A program made the translations under genes and the position numbers. Below, one piece after another: positions 8,994 through 15,923 of a DNA stretch of 64,000 bases. The stretch covers positions 434,001 to 498,000 of the forward strand of contig CAJXVS010000002.1 of assembly GCA_913061265.1 (NCBI GenBank), in the 5' to 3' direction. The notes below the pieces were generated by a model. That model did no database searches and had not been told where the DNA came from. It worked only from the letters and a program-made list of their open reading frames with translations. Positions within the stretch are counted from its first letter, which is position 1. Each line of letters opens with the position of its first letter. Source of the DNA: an uncultured Halobacteriovorax sp. (GTDB taxonomy: Bacteria; Bdellovibrionota; Bacteriovoracia; Bacteriovoracales; Bacteriovoracaceae).

Positions 8994-9341
8994 TCAGCCG
9001 CCACCGCCGTCAGTCCCACCACTTAGAACTCTTCCTTCTAGAAGGGTTCCGTCGTTAAAGAGGACTTCTTCAACATTTGAATTGGCATCAATTCTTAACT
9101 GAAGATCACCGGTTGGAAGTTTAATATTTTGAAAATTTGATTCTGTTTTAATGGCCTCTCGAAGGCTAACCAATCCGCGGTCAATAAGACGCACATCTTG
9201 TATATTTCCCATGACGAGGTTTACGGTTCTAGTTCTTCTTTCTTGAGATTCTTCACTTTTTATCTTAACCATTGGAGTTTCTGTGGCGAAACCCATAGAC
9301 ATGCTTGAACAGATAAGTGTGATTATCATTATCGCTTTCAT
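8994..9341 (-). CDS. Small exported protein cotranscribed with HTH regulator
   Basis: The 115-residue product has a signal peptide (MKAIMIITLICSSMSMGFA) and ends in a run of glycines (SGGTDGGGG). The ATG at 9341 is preferred over an in-frame one 48 bp upstream because a perfect AAAGGAGG precedes it. It begins one base after the stop of the regulator gene, so translation is likely coupled. No family recognised. The pairing suggests an extracytoplasmic partner of the regulator, for instance in sensing or tuning the divergent MACPF operon; that is inference. Confidence 0.75.
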   Translation of the reverse strand: MKAIMIITLICSSMSMGFATETPMVKIKSEESQERRTRTVNLVMGNIQDVRLIDRGLVSLREAIKTESNFQNIKLPTGDLQLRIDANSNVEEVLFNDGTLLEGRVLSGGTDGGGG

Positions 9342-9342
9342 A

Positions 9343-10170
9343 TTAATGTAACCTCCTTTCTTCTGATTCCGGCAACATAAAATCATCAAAGATCAGAGAA
9401 GTAAACATCTTGGTTAAGTTTTCACTTTCGCTCGAATCGACTTCATCTGAATTTAGTAACTTAGATATATTTGCCTTTGTTACTTCATCTATTAATTTAT
9501 TTTCAAACTTAGCTCGAACAACTGTTCGTCCAAGTCGGTGCCATTGGTAGATAAACTCTTTGTTCTTCTTACTTACTTCTCCAGTTGAGAAGTAGGCCTG
9601 ATTTGAGTTTGTGCCCATCTTGTTCTTATCAAAGTAAGAAGCCGAGTTCACGATCTCTTGTAAGACCGAATCAATTCCTGGTTGGAAGAACTCTGATTCA
9701 CCTACAATCTGACCGTCTTTTTCTATAACAATGGACTTCTCTATAAGAGTATTGATCCTATTAAGACCATTCGTTCCATTCTCAATAGCGTATTGCTCTT
9801 TATTAATACCTTCACCGAGGTAGGCTTTTTGAATGATATCAAAGTAACCAGGGTCAGCGAGGTATTGCTCGAATTCAGCTGATTTGAATTCAAACTTTTC
9901 TTCTTCATTATAGAATTGATTTTTTCCGTTTTGATATTTATGAGGAAAGAGTTCAGCAAGTGAGGTATTAATTTCAGTAGCCTTAAGTCCTAAAACTTTT
10001 AGGATCTCTATAACTGGCATAGGGCTAATATCTTTTTCTTCTTTAACAAAACGAAACAGAGTCGAGTACGAAAGTTCGTACTTCTTGGCGAAGCTGTGCA
10101 GGTTGAAAGCATCATTTAGCTTACTCGACACCCTTCTACGTAGTTCATGTTGTGTTCTCAACATATCCAT
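9343..10170 (-). CDS. HTH transcriptional regulator (DUF4423/TIGR02147-like)
   Basis: Predicted DNA-binding regulator of 275 residues. A lambda-repressor-type helix-turn-helix lies at about residues 20-60 (FAKKYELSYSTLFRFVKEE). After it come a winged-helix-like segment and a C-terminal domain whose FSTGEVSKKNKEFIYQWHRL stretch recalls the DUF4423 regulators common in Bdellovibrionota; this family call is tentative. It is divergent from the Gly-rich/MACPF operon, and two matching 16-bp palindromes lie between them, so it is the obvious candidate to bind them and also to autoregulate. Confidence 0.75.
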   Translation of the reverse strand: MDMLRTQHELRRRVSSKLNDAFNLHSFAKKYELSYSTLFRFVKEEKDISPMPVIEILKVLGLKATEINTSLAELFPHKYQNGKNQFYNEEEKFEFKSAEFEQYLADPGYFDIIQKAYLGEGINKEQYAIENGTNGLNRINTLIEKSIVIEKDGQIVGESEFFQPGIDSVLQEIVNSASYFDKNKMGTNSNQAYFSTGEVSKKNKEFIYQWHRLGRTVVRAKFENKLIDEVTKANISKLLNSDEVDSSESENLTKMFTSLIFDDFMLPESEERRLH

Positions 10171-10240
10171 AAAGTGATAATTCCTAATCTATTTGTCTTT
10201 TGTATTCTTGCTTTTTCCATTACGCACTGCCTTTGTCAAT

Positions 10241-10256
10241 TTACCCAACTGGGTAG
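10241..10256. promoter_or_regulatory. Operator-like palindrome 1
   Basis: TTACCCAACTGGGTAG contains the inverted repeat TACCCA-AC-TGGGTA. It shares the pattern TTA(A/C)CCA(A/G)CTGG(G/T)TA with the second palindrome 61 bp away, which points to one dimeric protein binding both. Confidence 0.6.
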
Positions 10257-10301
10257 CTCTGATCGTAATTTCAGGCAGATAGCTTCCAAATATGGGTAAG
10301 G

Positions 10302-10317
10302 TTAACCAGCTGGTTAA
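10302..10317. promoter_or_regulatory. Operator-like palindrome 2
   Basis: TTAACCAGCTGGTTAA is a perfect 16-bp palindrome. A half-site-like TGGGTAA lies a few bases upstream, near 10293. Centre-to-centre distance to the first palindrome is 61 bp, close to six helical turns, which would put both on the same DNA face. Confidence 0.65.
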
Positions 10318-10411
10318 ACAAATTCGCTAAATTAGCTTTATTTTTTAAATCTTGGATTTTTTTTCCTAAGTTCCTCTCACTCTAGAAATATTTAGTTGTG
10401 AACGTTTAAAG

Positions 10412-10497
10412 AGTGAAAAAAATACACGACTGTCCCGCGATCGATCTGGTCCCCCCTGTAAATCAGGCTGATCCGCGGGCGGTCACTTTTTTTCACT
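10412..10497 (+). promoter_or_regulatory. Leader hairpin, terminator-like (possible attenuator)
   Basis: AGTGAAAAAAA at 10412-10422 pairs perfectly with TTTTTTTCACT at 10487-10497. Inside, GACTG and CCCGCG (10428-10439) pair with CGCGGG and CGGTC (about 10474-10484) with small bulges, and a small CCTG/CAGG hairpin caps the structure at 10455-10467. A GC-rich stem followed by seven T is what a Rho-independent terminator looks like, yet it sits just upstream of the operon's first gene. It could be an attenuator, an RNA-protein switch or the end of a short upstream RNA. Confidence 0.65.
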
Positions 10498-10519
10498 AAG
10501 ACAAACAAAGGAAAATAAA

Positions 10520-11668
10520 ATGAATTATTTAAAGACCGCTGCCTTGTCAGCAACCTTATTGATTAACATTAGTAGTGCCTTAGCTGGGACTCTTAAGTTA
10601 AACGACGAAGAGCTCCTTATTAACAAAGACTTTAAGTGCTCTTCTCTTGTCATTGAAAATGAAGTCACTCTGACTCCTAAAGAAGAATTAAAAGAAGATG
10701 AAGTCATGGAGCTTCATTGCGAGAGTATTGAATTCCTTGCAGGAAGCAAGCTGATCATAGGCGCTTCTAGCTTAATTGAAACAAATCTCCTTATAGGGAA
10801 CGTTTTAATTGAATCTAATAATAAAGAGATCCAAGGTGTTCCAAGCGCTTTCCCAAAACTAGCGAAGGCCTCTGGTGGCGGAAATGGTGGCGGTGGTGCC
10901 GGAGGTAGAAATGCTCATTGTGAGTTTAAGTTTCCAAAACCTCCTAAGTGCTGGGGCTCTCATGGAGGGACAAACGGTGGCGCTGGCGGACATGGAGCTA
11001 ATGGGCATAGTGGAAAAAAAGGGAAGCATGGATTGAATGGTTCTCGTGGCCATAGCTTGGTGCTTAGTTTTAAGGAAGTGAAGAAAGTGAAATCAATTGA
11101 AGTCTATTCTAATGGAGAAAATGGCCAAGTAGGCGGCATCGGTCAGGATGGCGGCTTTGGTGGCGATGCTGGACGCGGTGGAAATGGCGGCCCTGGTGGA
11201 GCTGGAAAGTATGGCTATGGCGCTTCTCGAGGTGGTCATGGAGGTGCTGGCGGTAATGCTGGTCATGGCGGTAATGGCGGCGATGGTGGAGACGGTGGCG
11301 ATGGTGGAAATGGCGGCGGAGTCTATATCTCTTATAAGCCAGAGAAGTGGCTTAAGAAAAATAAAATGAAAAAGATCGATTTCAAGATTGAAAACTACGG
11401 CGGAAGAGGCGGCGTGGGTGCAACGGCAGGATCTGGCGGAGTTCCTGGAGTTAAAGGCTCTGGCGGCGGCGGCGGTCGTGGCGGTGACGGATCAGTCTGG
11501 AGAAGCACTGGGCCTTCAGGCTTAAGTGGTTCAGGAGGAAGAGTCGGTAGTCATGGAAAAAAAGGATTGATTGGAAAGATGGGAAAAGATGGACTACCCG
11601 GAGTTAGAATTCAGCCCTTTGTTTGGACTGAATGGAAAGGTGAAACTGAGCAAATTAAGCTTGATTAA
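10520..11668 (+). CDS. Exported polyglycine/collagen-like protein A
   Basis: The 382-residue product has a signal peptide (1-22) and an N-terminal beta-rich domain (about 23-110) with two conserved Cys. Long Gly-rich blocks follow with GGNGG and GGDGG repeats (about 117-178, 200-265, 295-320), broken by two short beta-like segments. A run of about eleven Gly-X-Y triplets lies near the C-terminus (including GKKGLIGKMGKDGLPG). It is paralogous to the next gene in architecture and N-terminal sequence. Such repeats can fold as polyglycine-II or collagen helices in adhesins. An extracellular fibre or adhesin is likely; the target is unknown. It is first in a four-gene operon. Confidence 0.85.
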   Translation: MNYLKTAALSATLLINISSALAGTLKLNDEELLINKDFKCSSLVIENEVTLTPKEELKEDEVMELHCESIEFLAGSKLIIGASSLIETNLLIGNVLIESNNKEIQGVPSAFPKLAKASGGGNGGGGAGGRNAHCEFKFPKPPKCWGSHGGTNGGAGGHGANGHSGKKGKHGLNGSRGHSLVLSFKEVKKVKSIEVYSNGENGQVGGIGQDGGFGGDAGRGGNGGPGGAGKYGYGASRGGHGGAGGNAGHGGNGGDGGDGGDGGNGGGVYISYKPEKWLKKNKMKKIDFKIENYGGRGGVGATAGSGGVPGVKGSGGGGGRGGDGSVWRSTGPSGLSGSGGRVGSHGKKGLIGKMGKDGLPGVRIQPFVWTEWKGETEQIKLD

Positions 11669-11697
11669 ATATAACAAAAACAAAAAGGAGAAATAAT

Positions 11698-12915
11698 ATG
11701 AAGAATTTTATTTTAATTATAACTTTAATAGCAGCAGTCGCAGCTCAAGGTGAAGAGGTCAATATTGTAGCAGACTCTCTTAGACTCGGAAGTGACTTTG
11801 ATGAGGTAAGAGAGTTCTCAAGCCTTCGTTGTAAAAGCTTAACCATTAGTGGAAAGGCAAAGATCATTAACCCTGATGCGAATAAAGAAAATCCTGAAAA
11901 GATAAACATCCTTTGCGATGAAATTATCTTTGAAAGAGGATCAGAACTAAGAGTTCATTCAAACCTTCAGCTCAGATCAAAACTCATCTCAGGCTTTGTC
12001 ACTATTATAGGTGACCGTTTAGAGCGAAATGGCGATGAAGGGATTGATAGAGAAAGTGTGACTCATGGAACTCCTGGATCTAGAGGAGCAAATGGGAACA
12101 ATGGAGAAGACGCACGTTTGAATCGAGGATCTACATCTGGAGACACTGGAGTGGCTGGAACCATAGGAACCAATGGGAGGCATGGAAGTAATGGAAGCCT
12201 TGGTTCAAAGGGACATAAAAACGTAATCATTGATATCAGAACAGATGCCTTTGCTAGAGACGCCATTATCAATATTGAAAGTGTTGGTGGAATTGGCGGA
12301 CGAGGTGGTCACGGTAGTGCTGGAGGAAACGGCGGTAATGGTGGAAACGGTGGTCATGGAGGAAATGGCGGTGATGCTAATGGTTGGTTAGGACAATCGG
12401 CCTCAACTGGTGGCGCTGGTGGTGAAGGTGGCGCTGGTGGAAACGGCGGAAACGGTGGAGACGGTGGAAATGGTGGAAAAGGTGGAGACGGAGGAGATGT
12501 CTTTCTCTTAGTAAATAGCGAAGCTCCAAATGAAGAGATTATTCCAAGAACCTCACCAAATATTTACGTTCCTGGTGGACGTGGTGGCTCTCCTGGAACG
12601 GCCGGCTCTGGTGGAAATGGTGGCATCGGTGGCCAAGGCGGCACTGGTGGATCAGGTGGTGAAGGCGAACTTCTTAATGGTGAAGCTGGATCAGGTCCTT
12701 CTGGTCCTGAAGGAAGCCAAGGTAAGAAAGGGCTCAATGGTGAAAAAGGAAGATATGGAGTGGATGGAGAAAGAGGAGAGGTCGTTCAAAACGTAACGGG
12801 CTTTTATAAGATGCCGGATTTTCCAGAGTTTGATTCAAATAACTTCTTAAAGTCGGCGGACGAAGAGCTTAAATGGATCCCATTCAATGAAGAAAACTTA
12901 AGAGACTTATTTTAA
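11698..12915 (+). CDS. Exported polyglycine/collagen-like protein B
   Basis: The 405-residue paralog of the preceding protein has a signal peptide (about 1-18) and an N-terminal beta domain with Cys in SLRCKSL and ILCDEI matching those of protein A. A first Gly-X-Y stretch (GTPGSRGANGNNGED), GGNGG blocks at about 200-265 and 295-330, and about ten uninterrupted Gly-X-Y triplets (ending GRYGVDGERGE) follow. The acidic C-terminal tail replaces protein A's basic one, so the two may pair. A strong AAAGGAG precedes the ATG, 29 bp after the previous stop. Function as a surface or secreted fibre is inferred. Confidence 0.85.
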   Translation: MKNFILIITLIAAVAAQGEEVNIVADSLRLGSDFDEVREFSSLRCKSLTISGKAKIINPDANKENPEKINILCDEIIFERGSELRVHSNLQLRSKLISGFVTIIGDRLERNGDEGIDRESVTHGTPGSRGANGNNGEDARLNRGSTSGDTGVAGTIGTNGRHGSNGSLGSKGHKNVIIDIRTDAFARDAIINIESVGGIGGRGGHGSAGGNGGNGGNGGHGGNGGDANGWLGQSASTGGAGGEGGAGGNGGNGGDGGNGGKGGDGGDVFLLVNSEAPNEEIIPRTSPNIYVPGGRGGSPGTAGSGGNGGIGGQGGTGGSGGEGELLNGEAGSGPSGPEGSQGKKGLNGEKGRYGVDGERGEVVQNVTGFYKMPDFPEFDSNNFLKSADEELKWIPFNEENLRDLF

Positions 12916-12938
12916 TCAATATAAAAAAAGGAGATAAT

Positions 12939-14432
12939 ATGAAATTTTTAATTGTGGCCTGGGCCTTACTTTATTCCGTGAACTCGCAAGCAGACGTTAA
13001 GATGCTTTACTCAGAGGACACTCCCTTTTCGCTAGGAAATACTTATGACCTAGACCTACCTTTTAGCAGAAAAGAAAACTGCCTAACTTATGAATCAATT
13101 CGTTGGGCCGATGTTCAAGATGGTGTGGTTAAGATGAGCTTTGGCTCAAAATTAATCACGGAATCTTCTGAACTAACTAAGAACCTCTCTATAGGAGTGG
13201 ACCTTGCGGCAAAAGCAAAGTTTAAGCTTATTACGGCAAATGCAAATATGAATGCGAAGCTTGTGAAGAATTATCATTCTTATCAAGACTCCCTCTCATA
13301 CTTAGTTCAGGCCAAGTATAACTTTGGAAAAAGAGAGCTTTTAAACCCCGTTTTAAAAGAGAAGTATCAAGAAATGATCAATCAAGGGAAACATCAAGAG
13401 TTTATTAAAAGATGCGGGACTCACTTTGTTGAGAACACTGATCAAAAAGTTGTTTTAAATGTCATGTTAACCATGTCTAAACTAAACTCTGAAAAGAAGA
13501 AGGACTTAACTGTCGCCTTTGGTGGGGATGTCGCTTATGGAGGCTTTAGTGGATCTCTAAAAACAAGTTTAGAGAAAAATTATACTCTGGCCAAAAAGTT
13601 CGGCGAGACTTCTCTAAGTGTGACGACTCTTGGGGGTAGCTCTACAAGTATGAATGAGTTTGGGGCCTCAGATGATCTTAAGAAAACTCTAAGCGCTATG
13701 AAGGAACTGATGAAGGGAGTTAATAAAAACACTTCTACAGCAGTGGGATTTACTTTTGTCTCAATGGAAAGATTTGGTCTCAAAGTTCCTGCCTATGAGC
13801 ATAGAAGGCAAGGATTTTTAAATAAGGCCTTCTTACTCTCACTAGAGTATGAAAATAAAATAAGAAGATTGAGTAAAGAAATTGAAAGCTTAAGAAAGAT
13901 TCCTTTAGACAGAGTAGAGAAGAGTATTACCTATTTTCAAAATACTCAAAGGGCCTTTGGAAGAGAATATAGAAAGATGGAATCTATTGTTAACCGCTGT
14001 ATCTTAGAAGATCAATGTATGGTTGAAGAGCTCTTAGTCATCGAGTTTAAGGTTGATTGGCCAACGGACTTTATTAAGAACGCTAGGCTAAGATCTGTCT
14101 GTTATTACTCTGAAACTGGTCTTGATTCATATTCAAAATTTGTTGAAGGGAATCTTCTTCATGGGGACTTGATACGAAAGATAAACTTCGTAAAAACGGG
14201 TACTTCTGGACGGTATTTATTACCTTTTGGATATCACGATTTGACCTTCTCTGAGGCTCTCGATAGGTTTGCCGGAGTTATAGAAAGAAATAGCCAGTTT
14301 GAATCAGACCTCTACTTAGATGATCTGTTTAATGCTGATTATAAAATGATTGTCACTGATCATATGGGATCAGAGCAAAGTTACTCTTTAGATCAGTACG
14401 ATTTTGGTAACTGTGAAAAGAAGGATAAATAA
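12939..14432 (+). CDS. MACPF-domain-like pore-forming protein
   Basis: The 497-residue product has a signal peptide (1-18). The signature RCGTHFVENTDQKVVLN at about 158-174 matches the MACPF G-T-H-(F/Y) motif, preceded by a helical segment; Gly residues of TLGGSS at about 230 fit the later hinge. Flanking Ser/Thr-rich amphipathic stretches could be the membrane-inserting hairpins. A helical region (about 285-345) and a C-terminal beta domain follow. The Gly-Gly normally just after the GTH motif is absent, so it is a divergent member. MACPF proteins form rings that pierce membranes. Its neighbours suggest a delivered or surface-anchored weapon. Confidence 0.72.
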   Translation: MKFLIVAWALLYSVNSQADVKMLYSEDTPFSLGNTYDLDLPFSRKENCLTYESIRWADVQDGVVKMSFGSKLITESSELTKNLSIGVDLAAKAKFKLITANANMNAKLVKNYHSYQDSLSYLVQAKYNFGKRELLNPVLKEKYQEMINQGKHQEFIKRCGTHFVENTDQKVVLNVMLTMSKLNSEKKKDLTVAFGGDVAYGGFSGSLKTSLEKNYTLAKKFGETSLSVTTLGGSSTSMNEFGASDDLKKTLSAMKELMKGVNKNTSTAVGFTFVSMERFGLKVPAYEHRRQGFLNKAFLLSLEYENKIRRLSKEIESLRKIPLDRVEKSITYFQNTQRAFGREYRKMESIVNRCILEDQCMVEELLVIEFKVDWPTDFIKNARLRSVCYYSETGLDSYSKFVEGNLLHGDLIRKINFVKTGTSGRYLLPFGYHDLTFSEALDRFAGVIERNSQFESDLYLDDLFNADYKMIVTDHMGSEQSYSLDQYDFGNCEKKDK

Positions 14433-15028
14433 TGAAATCTTTATTACTTTTAACTTTATTAACTCTGACGGTTTCATGTGGAAAGAAAGAGACTCTAGGG
14501 GAAAAACCTCAAACTCCAAATGCATCTAAAGTTTTAAGCCTTGATGAATTCCAAGACAGGCTTCTTGTTAAAGCAACTTGTGAAAATGGGAAAAGTCGAA
14601 TCACTAGGCTTAAAGAAGAAAAACCTAGAGAGCTCAATATTATAGGGGAAGACTCTAGGTTTGATTATGATAGATACGGGTATTTCTTTGAAGATGGAAG
14701 CTTTCAGCTTCTTCTTGAGATCTATAAGTATTCTCCATCAAGAAACCAGATTACAGAATTTTTAGAGCCTATCTTAGTAAATGGAAAATTCTTAGTGAAT
14801 AAAGAGAATCAGTCTTTAGAGCTATACAATGAAGATGATACTTTGATAGCTGAAATCTTTAAACCTGATTTTGACAATGGTGCTTTTTTATCCATTGAGG
14901 TTAAATTTAAAAATATTCCTTCTTTCAACGGAGAGTGGGGAATCTTAGATAATTCTGAAAGTACTAGCTTTTCTGAAATGAAGAGAAGTATTGAATTACC
15001 AATAGGAATGTCAGAAACTTGTGAATAA
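14432..15028 (+). CDS. Lipoprotein of the MACPF operon
   Basis: The 198-residue product has a lipoprotein signal (LLTLTVSCGKKE; lipidated Cys16). The mature part is acidic and beta-rich, with two further Cys (KATCENG and SETCE at the C-terminus) likely bridged. The start overlaps the MACPF stop as TAATG, so stoichiometric expression is expected. Operon-encoded lipoproteins beside pore-formers can act as immunity, anchor or assembly factors; which applies here is unknown. Confidence 0.8.
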   Translation: MKSLLLLTLLTLTVSCGKKETLGEKPQTPNASKVLSLDEFQDRLLVKATCENGKSRITRLKEEKPRELNIIGEDSRFDYDRYGYFFEDGSFQLLLEIYKYSPSRNQITEFLEPILVNGKFLVNKENQSLELYNEDDTLIAEIFKPDFDNGAFLSIEVKFKNIPSFNGEWGILDNSESTSFSEMKRSIELPIGMSETCE

Positions 15029-15034
15029 TAAATG

Positions 15035-15056
15035 GTGCCAGGTTTTACCCTGGCAC
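15035..15056 (+). terminator. Terminator closing the MACPF operon
   Basis: An 8-bp stem GTGCCAGG/CCTGGCAC with a 6-base loop is followed by TTCTTATAT. It sits 7 bases past the lipoprotein stop and just before the convergent gene's stop. The stem recalls the CCAGGT core of the REP-like repeats elsewhere in the window, but it is not a clear copy. Confidence 0.75.
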
Positions 15057-15059
15057 TTC

Positions 15060-15923
15060 TTATATCTTTGGAATTAATTTCAAAAGATCTTCACTGCTCG
15101 AATAAATAACCCCATCTAAATTCATAAATGTAGATTCAGCTCGGTTAAGCTTAAGTGGATTTTGTTGAAAGTCGCTATTAAAACAGCCCGCTTCAGATTG
15201 AATAACAGAGCTTGCAGCAAAGTCCCAAAGGCTTCCGCCTCCATCTGCTTTCTTAGGGAATTTATAATATAGGGCCGGAGCCATTTCTATGGTTGAGATA
15301 CCATTCATAACGGCGCCACCGAGATGATGAATATTGAGACTTTCTAATCCAAGAGAAACAAGATCAATCTTTAACTGTTCTATCTGTTTTTCATACTCTG
15401 GGTGTTTTGAATAACTCATATCATAGAGGAGAGTGAGAACCTTTGAACCCGTGGGGGCCTTTAAAGGGGAGTCATTCTTAAAGGCTCCATGATCCTTAAT
15501 CGCGTGATAAAGCGACTCTGATCTTGGGTTATAGACCGCGCCAATAAGAGGTGTTCCATCCTTTGCCACTAAGGCAATCGAAGTGGAATAGCCATCTTCA
15601 TCTCGGCTAAAACACAGAGTTCCATCAAGAGGATCTATGCACCAAAAGTAATCATGATCAAAGCGCGAACTATCATCAGTAGACTCTTCAGTCAGAAGAC
15701 CTAAGTTATAGGGCGTAAGAGTAGGGGTTAAGACTTCAAGAATCGCCTTCTCTGCAGCTAAGTCTATCTCAGTGACTACGCATGAAGCGATATTCTCTCC
15801 GCCTTCTTTAGACATAACTTCAACGCTAGATCCTTGCTGAGCCGAGATAATGGCTCCCGCTGCGAGGGCCGCTTTTTTCGCCACAAGGGAGAGTTCGGTA
15901 AGTTGATTTATTGTTAAAGCCAT
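15060..15923 (-). CDS. Inositol monophosphatase-family phosphatase
   Basis: Mg2+-dependent sugar/inositol-phosphate or nucleotide phosphatase of the IMPase superfamily. WCIDPLDGT at 94-102 is the signature, with the upstream LLTEES (metal-binding Glu) and a downstream LWDFAASSVIQSEAG. The 287-residue length is normal. Substrate cannot be told from the sequence; CysQ-like and SuhB-like members look alike here. It overlaps the upstream kinase gene by 10 bp, implying coupled expression and perhaps a shared substrate cycle. Confidence 0.88.
   Translation of the reverse strand: MALTINQLTELSLVAKKAALAAGAIISAQQGSSVEVMSKEGGENIASCVVTEIDLAAEKAILEVLTPTLTPYNLGLLTEESTDDSSRFDHDYFWCIDPLDGTLCFSRDEDGYSTSIALVAKDGTPLIGAVYNPRSESLYHAIKDHGAFKNDSPLKAPTGSKVLTLLYDMSYSKHPEYEKQIEQLKIDLVSLGLESLNIHHLGGAVMNGISTIEMAPALYYKFPKKADGGGSLWDFAASSVIQSEAGCFNSDFQQNPLKLNRAESTFMNLDGVIYSSSEDLLKLIPKI

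Larger units (their letters stand above)
10171..10519. other. Divergent control region, 349 bp
   Basis: No gene is seen. From left to right the region contains the regulator's promoter area, two related palindromes (10241-10256, 10302-10317), an AT-rich stretch and a large leader hairpin (10412-10497) ending 22 bases before the first ATG of the operon. The hairpin interior is notably GC-rich against the surroundings. Confidence 0.7.

Noticed and set aside
10450-10467. CTGTAAATC resembling a tRNA-Tyr anticodon loop in the leader hairpin
   Set aside because: Flanking bases do not form the anticodon stem or a cloverleaf; the hairpin pairing explains the sequence.
10859-11369. Open frames inside the Gly-rich gene on both strands
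   Set aside because: They arise from repeated GGN codons; ribosome sites and signal peptide belong to the main frame.
15035-15056. GTGCCAGG/CCTGGCAC hairpin as another REP copy
   Set aside because: Shares only a CCAGGT/CCTGG core with the RAYT ends; behaves as an ordinary terminator.
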